This document shows positions 36,105 to 46,300 of a DNA stretch of 64,000 nt, in pieces; the stretch's first letter is position 1, and each line of letters starts with the position of its first letter. Origin of the DNA: Micromussa lordhowensis (lineage: Eukaryota; Cnidaria; Anthozoa; Scleractinia; Lobophylliidae). A model generated the notes under the pieces. That model worked only from the letters and a program-made list of their open reading frames with translations. It had not been told where the DNA came from and ran no database searches. The DNA lies in contig OZ026605.1 in assembly GCA_964020085.1 (NCBI GenBank), forward strand, positions 26,767,498 through 26,831,497. The letters run 5' to 3'. Both the position numbers and the translations under genes were made by a program.

Positions 36105-39100
36105 TTGCATATCGATTTTATATACCATACCATGGAAAATACAGTGGCCAACACAATCAATGCAACATACCACAGCACATGGTGGGAAAGTTGGATGACT
36201 ATAATAGTGTGGAATACACAACAGCTTTCCTGTATTCTGATTGACTGTATTTTCTATGGCATGGTATAAAAGGGTGGTCCTATAGGGTATAGGGCACAGC
36301 ACAATAAAGTGCAGTGTAGTACACTATTTAAACCAAAATGTAAAGTTCTTGATGAGCGACAACAAACTTCTCAATTTTTCTAATTATTATTATTGATGCC
36401 TGACTAAGATAAAATCATAATTCATATCAAAGCTCTTACCAACATGACCAATAAATATAATGTTCACGTGTTCTCTTTTGTCCTCAGCTTCTTCTTCTTC
36501 AACGTCTTTCTTGGCACTTTTCTTCACTGGCTTCACCTCCTCCTCTTCCTCCATTTCAGCTTCTTCTGCTTCCTTGTTTTCTAGAGTAATAATATATATA
36601 CATGAAGTCAATCTATCATTGATTAGGATGTAGAGAATACAGCTGACATGCATGTTCAGGGATGTAGCTTAAGGCCTTCACCAGCTGAAACAGAGCTTTT
36701 CACTGGCTGAAAGGGCTAGATACCAAGTAAAATCATCACATGTTCTGCAGAGTAATCAAAGCCTTCTGTTTCATCTGAATTTAACAACAACAATAATTAT
36801 TACATGTAGGTTATTTCCTACAAGTATTTAATATTACATTTCTCCCCAACCTAATTCCCAGCATATCTCTTCTTCCTACCATGCTCTAGAAGGCAGGAAT
36901 TGAAGAAGAAGAACAAATTGTTTTTCACCTTCTTCCTCCATATTTGTGTCTTCTTTCATAGCTTCTCTATCTTCACCTGCTTTGAAAAAATAAAGGGTGG
37001 GATATGTTATGTTGATTGCTAGCCAGGTAATGTAGATAAAAATTCAACAACAAGCCTTGGTGTTATAATAATTATTATTAAAAGTTGTTTTGTTGCGCTA
37101 TTTTCAGGAAGTCTTATTATCAGTAAGTTTCAAAAATGTTTGGTGCCGCATCTTAGAAGAAATGTTATGTCTGAAACATTTTAGCTGCATTAAAGAATAC
37201 CGGTATATTATGGCTTTTTTAGAAAAAATAAAGAAACACAACAATATAAAACACAAAACAAGTTCTATGATACATTGCTACATGTAAATAAATATCACAA
37301 GTCCCTGAGCATACAAACTCTCTAAGAGGAGGTTTACAGTAAATTAGATAAAAAAATATTTGTTGTTAGAGAGCTAAGACTAAAAGAAAGCCCATGGGCT
37401 TTTAATTCACTAAAGGATGATCCCATCTCAGATTGTCATAAATGATTTACTAAGGGAGCTCATTTACAATAATTGAAAATGAGCTCCCTTAGTAAGTTGC
37501 TCGATCTGAGAAACAGTGATTGTTTTTGGTTATCTAGTGAGCTACATGTAATAAATATTTGTACAAATCAAGTTATTATTGTTGTTGAGAAGTCAGGGAG
37601 GGGAGACTTTTTTTATTCCAAGAGTTAACTGTGCCTTGTAATAAAATGCAAACTCTGAGGATCAAAACCTAACTAATGCTTGCGTTTTTTGGTTACCGGT
37701 CATTAATTAACTTCTGGTTGAAGGCTAACCAGCTAGGGGCTAATCGACTTGGGGGTAAAACGACCAGTAACCGCATTTTTGCCTATCATCAGTCATAGTT
37801 ACAATGACCACCCACAACCCTTGACAAAAAGAAGCAATCAAAATCTACCAATCACAATCCGCAGACATGACCTTTGAAAAGTGTTGAAGTAAACCTCTGT
37901 TTCCTGAGAAGTCTGCTAAGATGATTGACAGCAGCAAAACACGAAACCGTTGATTGAGCAGAATCTGCATGTCATTGAAAGGTGCAGCAAACTAATCACC
38001 CTCAGGTTAACGTCTGGCAAACCAAAATACCATAAACTGCCGCTTGTAAGCCCTGGGCTTTTAGATGTGCTTATAGACGGAGGAGCTTATATCCGAGAGG
38101 ACTTGTAGAAGTCACTAACAACAGGTCTTCTCAGAACTACCCTTACCCAGACGATCACACTATACAAACCACTGATACTCCTGGGTTCAAACCATTTACT
38201 AAAGAACTGTTTCAAAACGAGCTATAGCTGCACATGTTGATCAAAATAGATTTTTCATCAGTTGGTAATTAAGCTTTAAAACAACATAATAAAACAAATA
38301 CTAAATAAGGAAAGCTAGAGGGGGGCTCATATCTGGATGGGCTTAGAACCAGAGGTATGTTCTGGTTTACAAGTAGATGAATCTATACCCAGGGGGTGGG
38401 CTTATAAGCAGGCGGGCATATAAGCAGCAGTTTACAATTACGGTATCAACATTCATGTATCAGATGAGCAAATAATTAATAGATTCAGCAAACATTTGCC
38501 TGCCTACCCTCTATGATCATTTGATGTTCATCTTTTTCAGTAATTTCTGACTCTACATCGCCATTTGTAGATGGTCTAGCTGTAATAAATTAAGCCTTAA
38601 TCCATTAATCATTATCTTAAAAGAGGGCACTGAACATAGTTAGCAAACAAATGGCCACATTTACAATGTAAAATGTAAGAGCTACAAAGTTAGAGGGGTT
38701 ACTGAAGTGCATATCTTTTACATCCCGTGTCTACAGATCAAGTCTATAGTAAAGCTCGTAGACAAAGAGAAGGTTTCATTATGTAAGCTTTCATCTGATA
38801 TTCCAGTTGGGCCAATAATTATAAGCCTAGGCTAACATGGTTCAGGATCGTGGCGGTATAAAAATCTAAAACAAAGTCAACAAAACAACCCCAGATCTTC
38901 AATACTTTTCACCACAAAAACGCTGATGGGACGAACATTAAGAAAAACAAGAAATCCTTACCATCAGATGCCGCAGTTTTAAGAAATGAAGGAACAAATG
39001 CAGGGGCATTTACGTTTGGAATGAAAGGTTTTGCGTTAACATTGAGTGAATGCAGTCGCGCGTTCAGATCACTTGTATCTTCATTCGTTTCCCCTGGGCC

Positions 39101-39160
39101 AGGATCATCTAAGGAATCCCATGAATCTGGTGCGTTTGCGTCTGAATTATTAGGATCCAT
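24344..39160 (-). CDS. GSPT1: eRF3/GSPT1 translation termination GTPase, complete, 19 coding exons
   Basis: This is the GTPase partner of eRF1 in stop-codon-dependent release. Exons (high to low): 39160-38962, 38579-38508, 36979-36929, 36580-36440, 35856-35823, 35686-35609, 34944-34899, 33945-33811, 33147-33089, 32735-32640, 31100-31036, 30721-30640, 29413-29320, 28280-28200, 27506-27405, 26816-26745, 26258-26169, 25332-25164, 24387-24344. They total 1710 nt (569 aa), frame kept throughout. The N terminus has the overlapping PAM2 motifs ([20 protein letters not shown], residues 39-60) that bind poly(A)-binding protein, then an acidic linker. GTPase motifs: GHVDAGKST (152-160), DAPGH (229-233), NKMDD (291-295), CSGLTG (332-337). 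The end has [20 protein letters not shown], the eRF1-binding barrel. HBS1L is the closest alternative but lacks PAM2. Introns hold many MITEs and two SINEs. Confidence 0.95.
24682..24805. mobile_element. Palindromic MITE (AACAATTATTCCAT family, copy 1)
   Basis: Arms AACAATTATTCCATTCGCCC and complement GGGCTCATGGAATAATTGTT, with inner GTTGGATATGAAGTGATTAT. Copy 2 is at 49084-49206; a diverged relative is at 62213-62320. It lies in the last GSPT1 intron. Confidence 0.85.
24896..25041. mobile_element. MITE with GGTCGTTTAGCCCCC ends
   Basis: Left TTGGTCGTTTAGCCCCCATC is the complement of right GGGGGCTAAACGACTGGTAA. A shorter relative lies at 37687-37774. GSPT1 intron. Confidence 0.75.
25399..25617. 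mobile_element. MITE with GGGGCCCGTTTCTCGAAAG ends
   Basis: Ends GGGGCCCGTTTCTCGAAAGC and GACCTTCGAGAAACGGGCCCC form about 19-bp inverted repeats. GSPT1 intron between exons 18 and 17. Confidence 0.8.
26394..26590 (+). mobile_element. tRNA-derived SINE
   Basis: Head GGCAGCCTGGCCAAGTGGTT, anticodon-arm-like CCGGACTTGAAATCCGG and B box GCGAGTTCAAGCTGG, then a body ending CCCTGAAAAATCCCACTGGG and a T-rich tail. The stems look tRNA-like, but the 3' acceptor side does not pair and the body follows at once, so I call a SINE rather than a tRNA gene. GSPT1 intron, antisense. Confidence 0.75.
27095..27335. mobile_element. MITE of the AAGGAGC family (copy)
   Basis: TTGAAGGAGCTATAAAGGCTC at the left and a GCTCCTTTAATCTC end at the right. 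The interior TTTATCATCATCTCTTTGGT and GGTTTCCTTCAATTTAAAGG matches (as complement) the copies near 23204 and 58628. GSPT1 intron. Confidence 0.65.
27358..27381. repeat. (CAT)n microsatellite
   Basis: About eight CAT units, 24 bases past the donor of the GSPT1 exon 27405-27506. Confidence 0.85.
28407..28613. mobile_element. Mutator-like MITE with 9-bp target duplication
   Basis: Ends TAGCCTGTGTAGCTGG and CCAGCTACGCAGGCTG are inverted repeats matching the ends at 19877-22782. Flanks TTTGTGTGA (28398-28406) and TTTGCGTGA (28614-28622) match in eight of nine bases. GSPT1 intron between exons 14 and 13. Confidence 0.75.
31147..31294. mobile_element. Palindromic MITE (TGCAGGTCAAAATGAAATTCA)
   Basis: Arms GCAGGTCAAAATGAAATTCA and TGAATTTCATTTTGACCTGC, with an inner hairpin CCTAATTATTCATGATCCATG. 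GSPT1 intron. Confidence 0.8.
31350..31470. mobile_element. Palindromic MITE (AAACACGAGCAGCAGTGTTTT)
   Basis: Arms around 31376 and 31440 (GTGTTTTATCGGGTTTAAAA and complement) with loop GAGGCGTAGCCGAG. The flanking 31490-31600 repeats CGAGAAAACACGTGCATGCG twice. GSPT1 intron. Confidence 0.7.
31618..31692. repeat. Three tandem 24-bp palindromic units
   Basis: Each unit contains the perfect palindrome GATCTTTATATAAAGATC or a one-base variant (GATT), separated by ACACG/ACGTG linkers. GSPT1 intron. Confidence 0.85.
34547..34760 (+). mobile_element. tRNA-derived SINE
   Basis: Head CAGTTGGTAGAGTACTGCAC and B box GGGTTTGAATCCCGTTC, body TTCAGGCTTTAATTTCACAA with GCTTAAGTTGTG, and a tail rich in TTCATATATTCA. 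GSPT1 intron, antisense. Confidence 0.75.
36079..36105. repeat. (GA)n microsatellite
   Basis: About thirteen GA units in a GSPT1 intron. Confidence 0.9.
37449..37494. repeat. Short hairpin
   Basis: TACTAAGGGAGCTCATTTAC and its complement flank a short AATAATTGAA loop. Confidence 0.7.
37687..37774. mobile_element. MITE relic related to 24896-25041
   Basis: TGGTTACCGGTCATTAATTA at the left and GGGGGTAAAACGACCAGTAA at the right; the middle AACCAGCTAGGGGCTAATCG is shared with the copy at 24896. Confidence 0.65.
38028..38450. mobile_element. MITE with ATACCATAAACTGCCGCTT ends
   Basis: Left ATACCATAAACTGCCGCTTG and right complement ATACCGTAATTGTAAACTGC; interior copies of GCTTATA(A)GC motifs. 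GSPT1 intron between exons 3 and 2. Confidence 0.7.
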
Positions 39161-39274
39161 CCCTTGATCGTGGTTGTTTGAAGAATTTTTGATAGTTTGG
39201 GACTGTAATATTTTTTTCTCCGATGACCCACGAGAAATGGTGCAATTTCCACGCCGGCTAGTGCGGCATTGAGC

Positions 39275-39593
39275 CACACAGCGGTCAAACGTGGCGCGCG
39301 TGCGCAGTTCTCCCCAAAATTTCGCTTGAGAAAGTCTTAAATTTTCGAAAATTTTCGCTTTCAAGCCCAAAGTTAAGACAGTCGCTGAAAAGTTAAGCTT
39401 TAAACTTCGCATATGACCAGGACATTTAGTGATGGACATCCTAAAGTCCTCCCAGCTTGTAATTTTCTCTCACAGTACTATTTTTATAACATTTTCCTAC
39501 AGAAGTCTTGCAGGTTTTCTCTTCAAACTCTTACGAAGTTCGAGGCGGCGAAAACCGGAAGTGGCGTGGATTTTTGCGTTTGACCGCTGTGTG
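39275..39593. mobile_element. 319-bp hAT-like MITE, copy A (promoter-proximal to GSPT1)
   Basis: The element has 17-bp terminal inverted repeats CACACAGCGGTCAAACG / CGTTTGACCGCTGTGTG. It is preceded by CATTGAGC (39267-39274) and followed by CATTGAGC (39595-39602), an 8-bp duplication as made by hAT transposases. It begins 115 bp upstream of the GSPT1 start codon, so it probably contains part of the 5' UTR or core promoter. No transposase is encoded. Confidence 0.8.
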
Positions 39594-39603
39594 GCATTGA
39601 GCA

Positions 39604-39922
39604 CACACAGCGGTCAAACGCAAAAATCCACGCCACTTCCGGTTTTCGCCGCCTCGAACTTCGTAAGAGTTTGAAGAGAAAACCTGCAAGACTTCTGTAG
39701 GAAAATGTTATAAAAATAGTACTGTGAGAGAAAATTACAAGCTGGGAGGACTTTAGGATGTCCATCACTAAATGTCCTGGTCATATGCGAAGTTTAAAGC
39801 TTAACTTTTCAGCGACTGTCTTAACTTTGGGCTTGAAAGCGAAAATTTTCGAAAATTTAAGACTTTCTCAAGCGAAATTTTGGGGAGAACTGCGCACGCG
39901 CGCCACGTTTGACCGCTGTGTG
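39604..39922. mobile_element. 319-bp hAT-like MITE, copy B, inverted relative to copy A
   Basis: As far as I can align by eye, this is the exact reverse complement of 39275-39593 across a 10-bp spacer (GCATTGAGCA, 39594-39603). CATTGAGC recurs at its right flank (39923-39930). Together the two copies form a 648-bp palindrome. Confidence 0.8.
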
Positions 39923-40162
39923 CATTGAGCATGCTTTCACTGAACCGCTGACAGGTCCTGTTGAACAGACGGCTCACGAGCTAATGCAGCTGGTAGAGCG
40001 GGGAGCGGGGGCGGGGGAGGGATGGGGGCGTTGGTCAGCACCAAGAATCGCGACTGCTAAGCTGGTCCAGCACCGGAAGTCCGCGATTCACAAGTCTGAT
40101 TGGCTGAGAGTGCTGACCAAAAGAAGCTCGTCTTCACTTTCAAGTGCGACACGGTTGAAAAG

Positions 40163-40531
40163 TACAGTGAAACCTGTATTAAGGGTCTATTAAGGACACC
40201 TCTGTTAAGCGGACGCGGACACCAATATTAAGCCATTTTGTTGCACAAAGCAATAAGCGGACACTTAAAGGGCTTCTTACTTCTAAAAGCTCAGATCAGA
40301 CACCGTTAACATTGTTTAGCGATGTCGCTTTAAATCTCAGTAGATTATTCCAGATTGATGCATTGACTGTCTGGACATTATGCTAAGAGCAGTCTTCGAT
40401 CTTACACCGTGCTACAAAAGGGTTAATAATTAACTATTGTTGCTGAACCTGCTTAGAGCGGACACCCTGTATTAAGCGGACACCAGTGAGGGTCCCAACG
40501 GTGTCAGCTTAATACAGGTTTCACTGTACGC
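40163..40531. mobile_element. MITE with TACAGTGAAACCTGTATTAAG ends
   Basis: Ends TACAGTGAAACCTGTATTAA and its complement TTAATACAGGTTTCACTGTA are inverted repeats, and inner GCGGACACC motifs are repeated. The CAGTG-type ends next to TA suggest a Tc1/mariner-pogo class element. Confidence 0.8.
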
Positions 40532-40825
40532 AAATGGAAAGAAGAAGTAAGATGTAATCAGGAGCCCATCACTAGGAGCATGCAAATACCCCATATTACT
40601 ATTTTTAGCTTGAATTTACCCCGAATTCAGATCCCCGCAAGAACCTCATTGACCAATCACAAGCACAAAATTGATTTTGAACTGACATCATCATTTCACT
40701 GGAAGATTAAAAAGAAAAACGTTTTTTCCCTTACCGATGCGCGCTCATGTAGACCAGAACCGACCTATTTCGCGGGAAAAGAAGCCTTAAAATAGACCGG
40801 TCTGAAAGTATACCGTGACTGACAT

Positions 40826-41152
40826 AAAGTGCTTTCCATTATGCCAAAGATTCCGAAAATTTCGGTCGGAATTCAAATGGAAAGGTCCGTTTCGGTATCT
40901 TCCGACCGGAATATTCGGGATCAGCTCTGCAGGTGGTCCACTTCTTTCGGTCGGAATATTCCGACCGAAATTCGTCGTTCATTTTTAACAAACCGGTTCT
41001 TTGCCCTAATTAGGGAATTCGGATAAGGAATGAAAAATGGTAAGAGCCATTCCAATTGGTTGGCCAGGTGTAATCGGAAAATGTCGTTTCATTTTCCTCG
41101 GGTATTCCCACTGATCTCTGACCGGTCGGTTTGGCATAATGGAAAGCACCCA
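40826..41152. mobile_element. MITE with AAAGTGCTTTCCATTATGCC ends
   Basis: Left AAGTGCTTTCCATTATGCCA, right TTTGGCATAATGGAAAGCAC; the interior repeats TTCGGTCGGAAT/ATTCCGACCGAA. Lies between GSPT1 and the EXS gene. Confidence 0.8.
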
Positions 41153-42185
41153 TAGGCTTAATATGGGAGCTGCACGCTCCCAGTGCTGGGCTCCTGGTAA
41201 AACTGACATTCGAAAAAAATATTGAAAACATGGCCGCCTTTCAAGGTCTTCTACCGACAATTCTGCTTCTTTCTTCTACATACTGCATGTAGTGGCAAAT
41301 GAAAAAGGTCGATAGGACAACGACCACACGTAGACATCACATACGGATGTCAGAGAAATATGGTATCACAAAGGACTATTAATTAAGCAAATGGAAAATT
41401 CTCAGATCACAATTTACGAGGGAACAAGCTCTGGGACAACAAAAGAGAAGTCTCCCCCCAGACTTCTTTAGAAGTCAGTTTATCATAATGCGCATGCATG
41501 ACCCTTTGTTTTCGGAAACAAGGTTCCCACGTTTAGCCACTGCCTGGGGCAGCAAAAACATTTTGTTTGCCTCCCGCTAGTTTAGCCACCCCGGAAATAT
41601 AACAAGAAACAATGTTTCGAGACAGTGTTTCCCTGTAAGTGAATTCCGGACATTAATGCAAAATATTTATTCCAATAAAAACAGTCAACCAAGGTTTAGT
41701 TGTTTGAATTAATTTATTAACTCATACTTAGTATGAAAAGCATTTTCCTCAACAGCAGTTGAAATGTCTTAATTATAACTTTGACCCAGCACCAACGAGT
41801 TAATACACCACCCTCTGAAACAAACGTGCTTGTTCCTTCAACGAACGTAACATTCAACAGTTTCTGTCAAGATTTTGTTTTTTGAAGGTCTGTCGATAGA
41901 CTGATCGATAATGCTCACATTTTGCCTGCTCGGCCCCGTCCAAGCTACGCCGGTGAAATTTTAAAACGCAAGATTACTTCCATGGTTAGGCCTACCGTCC
42001 ACACCAAGTTTTCCTCAAACACAAATTCAAAAGGACCGGTGATTGCCGCGTTTTCAAATTTCTCCGGCGTAATATATAAAATCTTTCAAACCGAAACAAC
42101 TAATTTTTGTAAATCATTGCAAATAGTTGCTGTTCAGTCTTTCACCATATATTAAGACCGCTTACCACACTTTCTTTCCCTGGGC
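41153..42185. other. Intergenic stretch without recognised gene
   Basis: No domain or convincing exon seen. AT-rich, with short frames only. Confidence 0.4.
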
Positions 42186-42380
42186 TGCGTTTCTCTGAAA
42201 ATCCAAAATTGGAGTCATAATTCACGATCAAGATCATCATAGGAGCCGAACAATCCACTCTGGGAAAGGATTCTTCGGTTCCTACGATGCACCATGATCC
42301 GAGTGATCTTGGTTAGTAAAGAAACCCAAAATCCGTTTTGGATTTAAGAACTGATTTAAAGTTGGATTTTAAACACACTC
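42186..42380. mobile_element. MITE relic related to 45462-45750
   Basis: GCGTTTCTCTGAAAATCCAA at the left and AAATCCGTTTTGGATTTAAG at the right, with middle GGTTCCTACGATGCACCATG and CGAGTGATCTTGG shared with the fuller copy. Confidence 0.6.
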
Positions 42381-42988
42381 CTTCTACCTAAGCCCCGATA
42401 TTTCGCTACGGTCAATCCATTTCAGGTCATGTGGGCAGCGGCTACGCCACCGACAGCGATACAGCAACTAGGCAGAGGAGCTCTGGGAACTAGGCAATGG
42501 TTTCATCAAGTAACAGAACACTGTCAGAAGCAATTGATGGCTTCCTTGTTGAATTAGTCAATCACAAAAACAGTTCCTTTGAACCAAGCAAACAAAACGT
42601 CATTGGTAAAAACTCCATTTTGCTCCCTCCCATTGTCAACACACCTCCCCCGAAAAAACACATGTATTGAAAATTGTTTCTAATCATAATCGTTTCATAT
42701 TTCCCAATATTCTCGATTTATAGTTAACTTTAAATATTAATATCATACATATTTAGGTAACTTTACAGATAGGGAATTAAAACCCAACTTCAGTCATCTC
42801 TTTATGGTTCAAAAAGTTGCAAGACCCGTCACGTACAACTGATGATCATGAAATTTTAACACTTCAACATTTCAGTCCGTTTGCCTCATAGCTGCCAATG
42901 TGGAGATGTCACTTCGTTCTTTTGTTCACTGAGGAAGGTTAGAGACCTCTTAGAATCCCCGGGACGATCATTCAGTGAGATCACATGA

Positions 42989-43228
42989 TCATTCATCTGT
43001 TTCTTGAGACTCGGTATCTTCGTCGTATTCTCTAAGCTCTTCTTCACTATGATCGACTGCTCCTTTTAATCTGCTCAAATGCTCGTTTTCCACTCGTAGG
43101 AAATTCCAGATGAATCGCCTGCAAAGAAAACACAGATTCTAACTAAAACACGAAAAGAAGCTAGTTTGTTTTCTGGTTGCATAAAATTGTCGTTCGATTG
43201 GTTGGGTTGATCAATAAATAATAAATAG

Positions 43229-43321
<93 letters not shown>

Positions 43322-46300
43322 GGTACTCACTTTTTGACCAGTTGGCAAATTACAGAGACCATAGAGGAGTTAAATTCAGGCCCACTAAACACGAATCCAT
43401 CCATCCAAATTTTATTTTATTTTTCTTATTCTACTGAAACTGTTCAACCAAATATAAAGGCATGCACGCGCAGTCATCCGAAAATTGTTTTTCCTCCGTT
43501 GTTAATAATTGTTAGCTCTTGAGTGATTACATGTACTTCAAGAGTTTTTGCTACAACAAGAATTGGGTTAAGCTTCCTTACCTGAATACTTCCAACACGG
43601 CCAGTAAAGCAGTCAACACTTCTGAATGAAAGAGCCCCGCTTCACCAACTGATATGGTTAGGACCCAAGACAAGCGAAGAAAAAGGTCGCTAACAACAGC
43701 GAAGTAGTAGAAACCCTGTAGAAAAGAAAACAAAAAGTAAAAGCACAAACTTGTTATACTAATCTCACTAAGCAAGGAAAGATGAGAAAGATTTCACTAC
43801 TTTAACAAAAAAATTCAAAAGTTGGTTTAAACAGAGGCTGTTTAAAGTGGAAAACAATCACTAAAATACTCATTAAATTTAATTAAGTTTTGCAATTTAC
43901 ATGCGTTGTGTTAAGCTTCAAAGAATTTCCCTAAATTCAAAATAAATTGATTATAAAATTATTAGTAGGATTTTGCTTGTTTCCGTTTCTGTCCAGTTTG
44001 GTCAGCATGAAGCTACCGCCATAGGTATGGTGACAAATTTTGTTTCACGTTGCAGCCGTTACTTGAGTCGCCACACAATGCTTCTGTGGTGGTGAAGTGA
44101 ACATGCATAACAACCGAAAAATGTGAAGGGGACAACCACTTACCAAGTGTTTGAAAAGAAGCTTTGCTCTTAGGAATCCGTGATTCGGATCCATTAGTCC
44201 CCAGTCCATTCTCACATCCCAAACATAAGTGTAACATGTGCTTACTAATGCCGAAAATATCCAGAACAGGAAGTAGAAATCTGTTTTGTGTTTACCAGTA
44301 TTCTCTGTCAGTAAACAAACAAAATTTGATCAGTTGACTGAAACAAACATAAAAGATGGAAACTGTAGTCTCTTTTTAAGATGACCATGATCAAAGGCTG
44401 GAGGCAGGTTTTCTTTTTATTTTGAGATTCTAGTCAAGATGAAGTTGAAGCATGTGCAAGGAGATATAAAATACTTGCTGAATGCAGAACGGTTCTCATT
44501 TCTCTCAAACAAATGAGTTTCTTTGCTTTTTCAATGCTCCACACATGCACACAGGAACAGTATTGCTTTAACAAATGGCACAATGTGCAACAACCTCTTT
44601 TTCATTTTAAGTTCAAAATGTTTTACTAAATCAGCAAGATACTCAGGTAAAGTATTGAACTTTGACTCTAATAGCTTTAAAGCACAATTATTTAGTTTTG
44701 TCATTTCAACACACCACCATCAACACTTCTTGCACTTTTATTTATTTTTCACTAGAATCTTAATCTATGAGGAACTCAACCATCACAAATGGAAGTTTCA
44801 AGGTAGAATTTGTCAGTCTTGTGATTAATGAAGCTACTTAACACTGTCCTTTTACATACAAAACTGCATTTTTTGCTGATACCTTTGTTAGTTGTTGCCA
44901 CTGTAGAGAAGAAGACAACAAAGAATGTGGTGGCATATTTTCCAGCATTGGCAATATGTGGAAATTTCTGTTTGGTATCATTGTATCTGCGCAGACTTTG
45001 TGCAAAGCGCCACCAGGCAGGAAGGCAAGCAATCAGTGGTCTTAGTCCGTAGAGTTTACTACCACATTGATTGCGATCTAGAAAAGAAAGAAAAACATTA
45101 GAAAATGCTTCCTGATAGCTATTATCAATACTCTAAGAGTAAGTTTCATAAGAAAACAAACTCTCTTCGTGTGCTTTATTTTCCTCTGCTGGATATGTCC
45201 AGATGGGATTTTGAGCGTTAGCAATTATTAATGCTTGAAATGTCAGCTTAATAAACTTGCTGCAGCAGTTAATTGATTTTTTTCACTAGAAGTTATAAGC
45301 AGACCAACAGTTTCTTTAGAAACCAACACCTCTCTAGAGCTCCAAGGGGGTGAAGAATAAATGAACGAAGTAGACTGGAATAATTCTAAATGTAGTGTTA
45401 CTAACGAGATTAAAAGTACAGTTGTTTGATGGTCTTATCACCTTCGTTTGACGGTGAGTGAGGGTGCATTTCTTTAAGGTAATCTAAGATTAGATTCTTA
45501 AATCTCAATAAATCCAAAAAAGGATTTTGTGTTTCTTTACTATACAGATTAATCCAAAAGCACTTGGATCATGGTGCGTCGAAGGAACCAAAGAATACAT
45601 TCTAGAATGGATTCTTTGGTTCCTTTGATGCACCATGACCCGAGTGATCTTGGATTAATCCGTTAAGTAAAGAAACGCAAAATCCGTTTTCGGATTTATC
45701 AAGAGTTAGGAATATAATCTTGGATTTTCTTAAGAAACGCACCCTTGGAGATGTATCAAACTCAGTGAATGTGAAAGAGAGAATAATATGAGCCAAACAA
45801 AAACAAAATTCTGCCGATGGCACTTGATCTCACCTTGAACAGAGTAAAAATCAAGTGCATAAAAACAGGACAGATACTCCATGTCAAGTATGGCAACAAC
45901 CAGGCTGTTCAACTGGTCTGCGAGCCAGAAGTCTGCGAATGCGACATGGTGGAATGGCGCAGTCAACACTCTCCACTGACAAGTAAAAAAATGTAAAGAA
46001 AAAAAACTCAGTGTATGCTATTTCACAAATAAGATTTTCACAATAATTTGGGCAGGTAGAAAATCACACAAATGGGTGTAGTTGAATGTAATGTAAACAT
46101 GAACCCCAACTTGAAAATCATGTGCTACTTACCAGCGCCTTAAGAAGCCAGAACCTCGCGTGTCTGAAACAAACATTCAGTGTATTTATAGCGAATATCA
46201 AGAAGAAACACGACAATGCTAATGGATGGGTGTAGCTGGCAATTCCAAACTGGTCTGAGAAAAGGAAGACCACAGCACTTGCACCCCATATAACAAAAAA

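Noticed and set aside
36000..36302. Frames with SLSLSLSL or RERERERE runs
   Set aside because: Produced by the (GA)n microsatellite at 36079-36105.
39429..39768. Two overlapping 81-codon frames with almost the same protein on opposite strands
   Set aside because: They are the two arms of the palindromic MITE pair; the identity is explained by the inverted duplication, not by a gene.
43223..43321. CRISPR-like or spaced repeat array
   Set aside because: It is an uninterrupted trinucleotide microsatellite with no spacers, in a eukaryotic intron.
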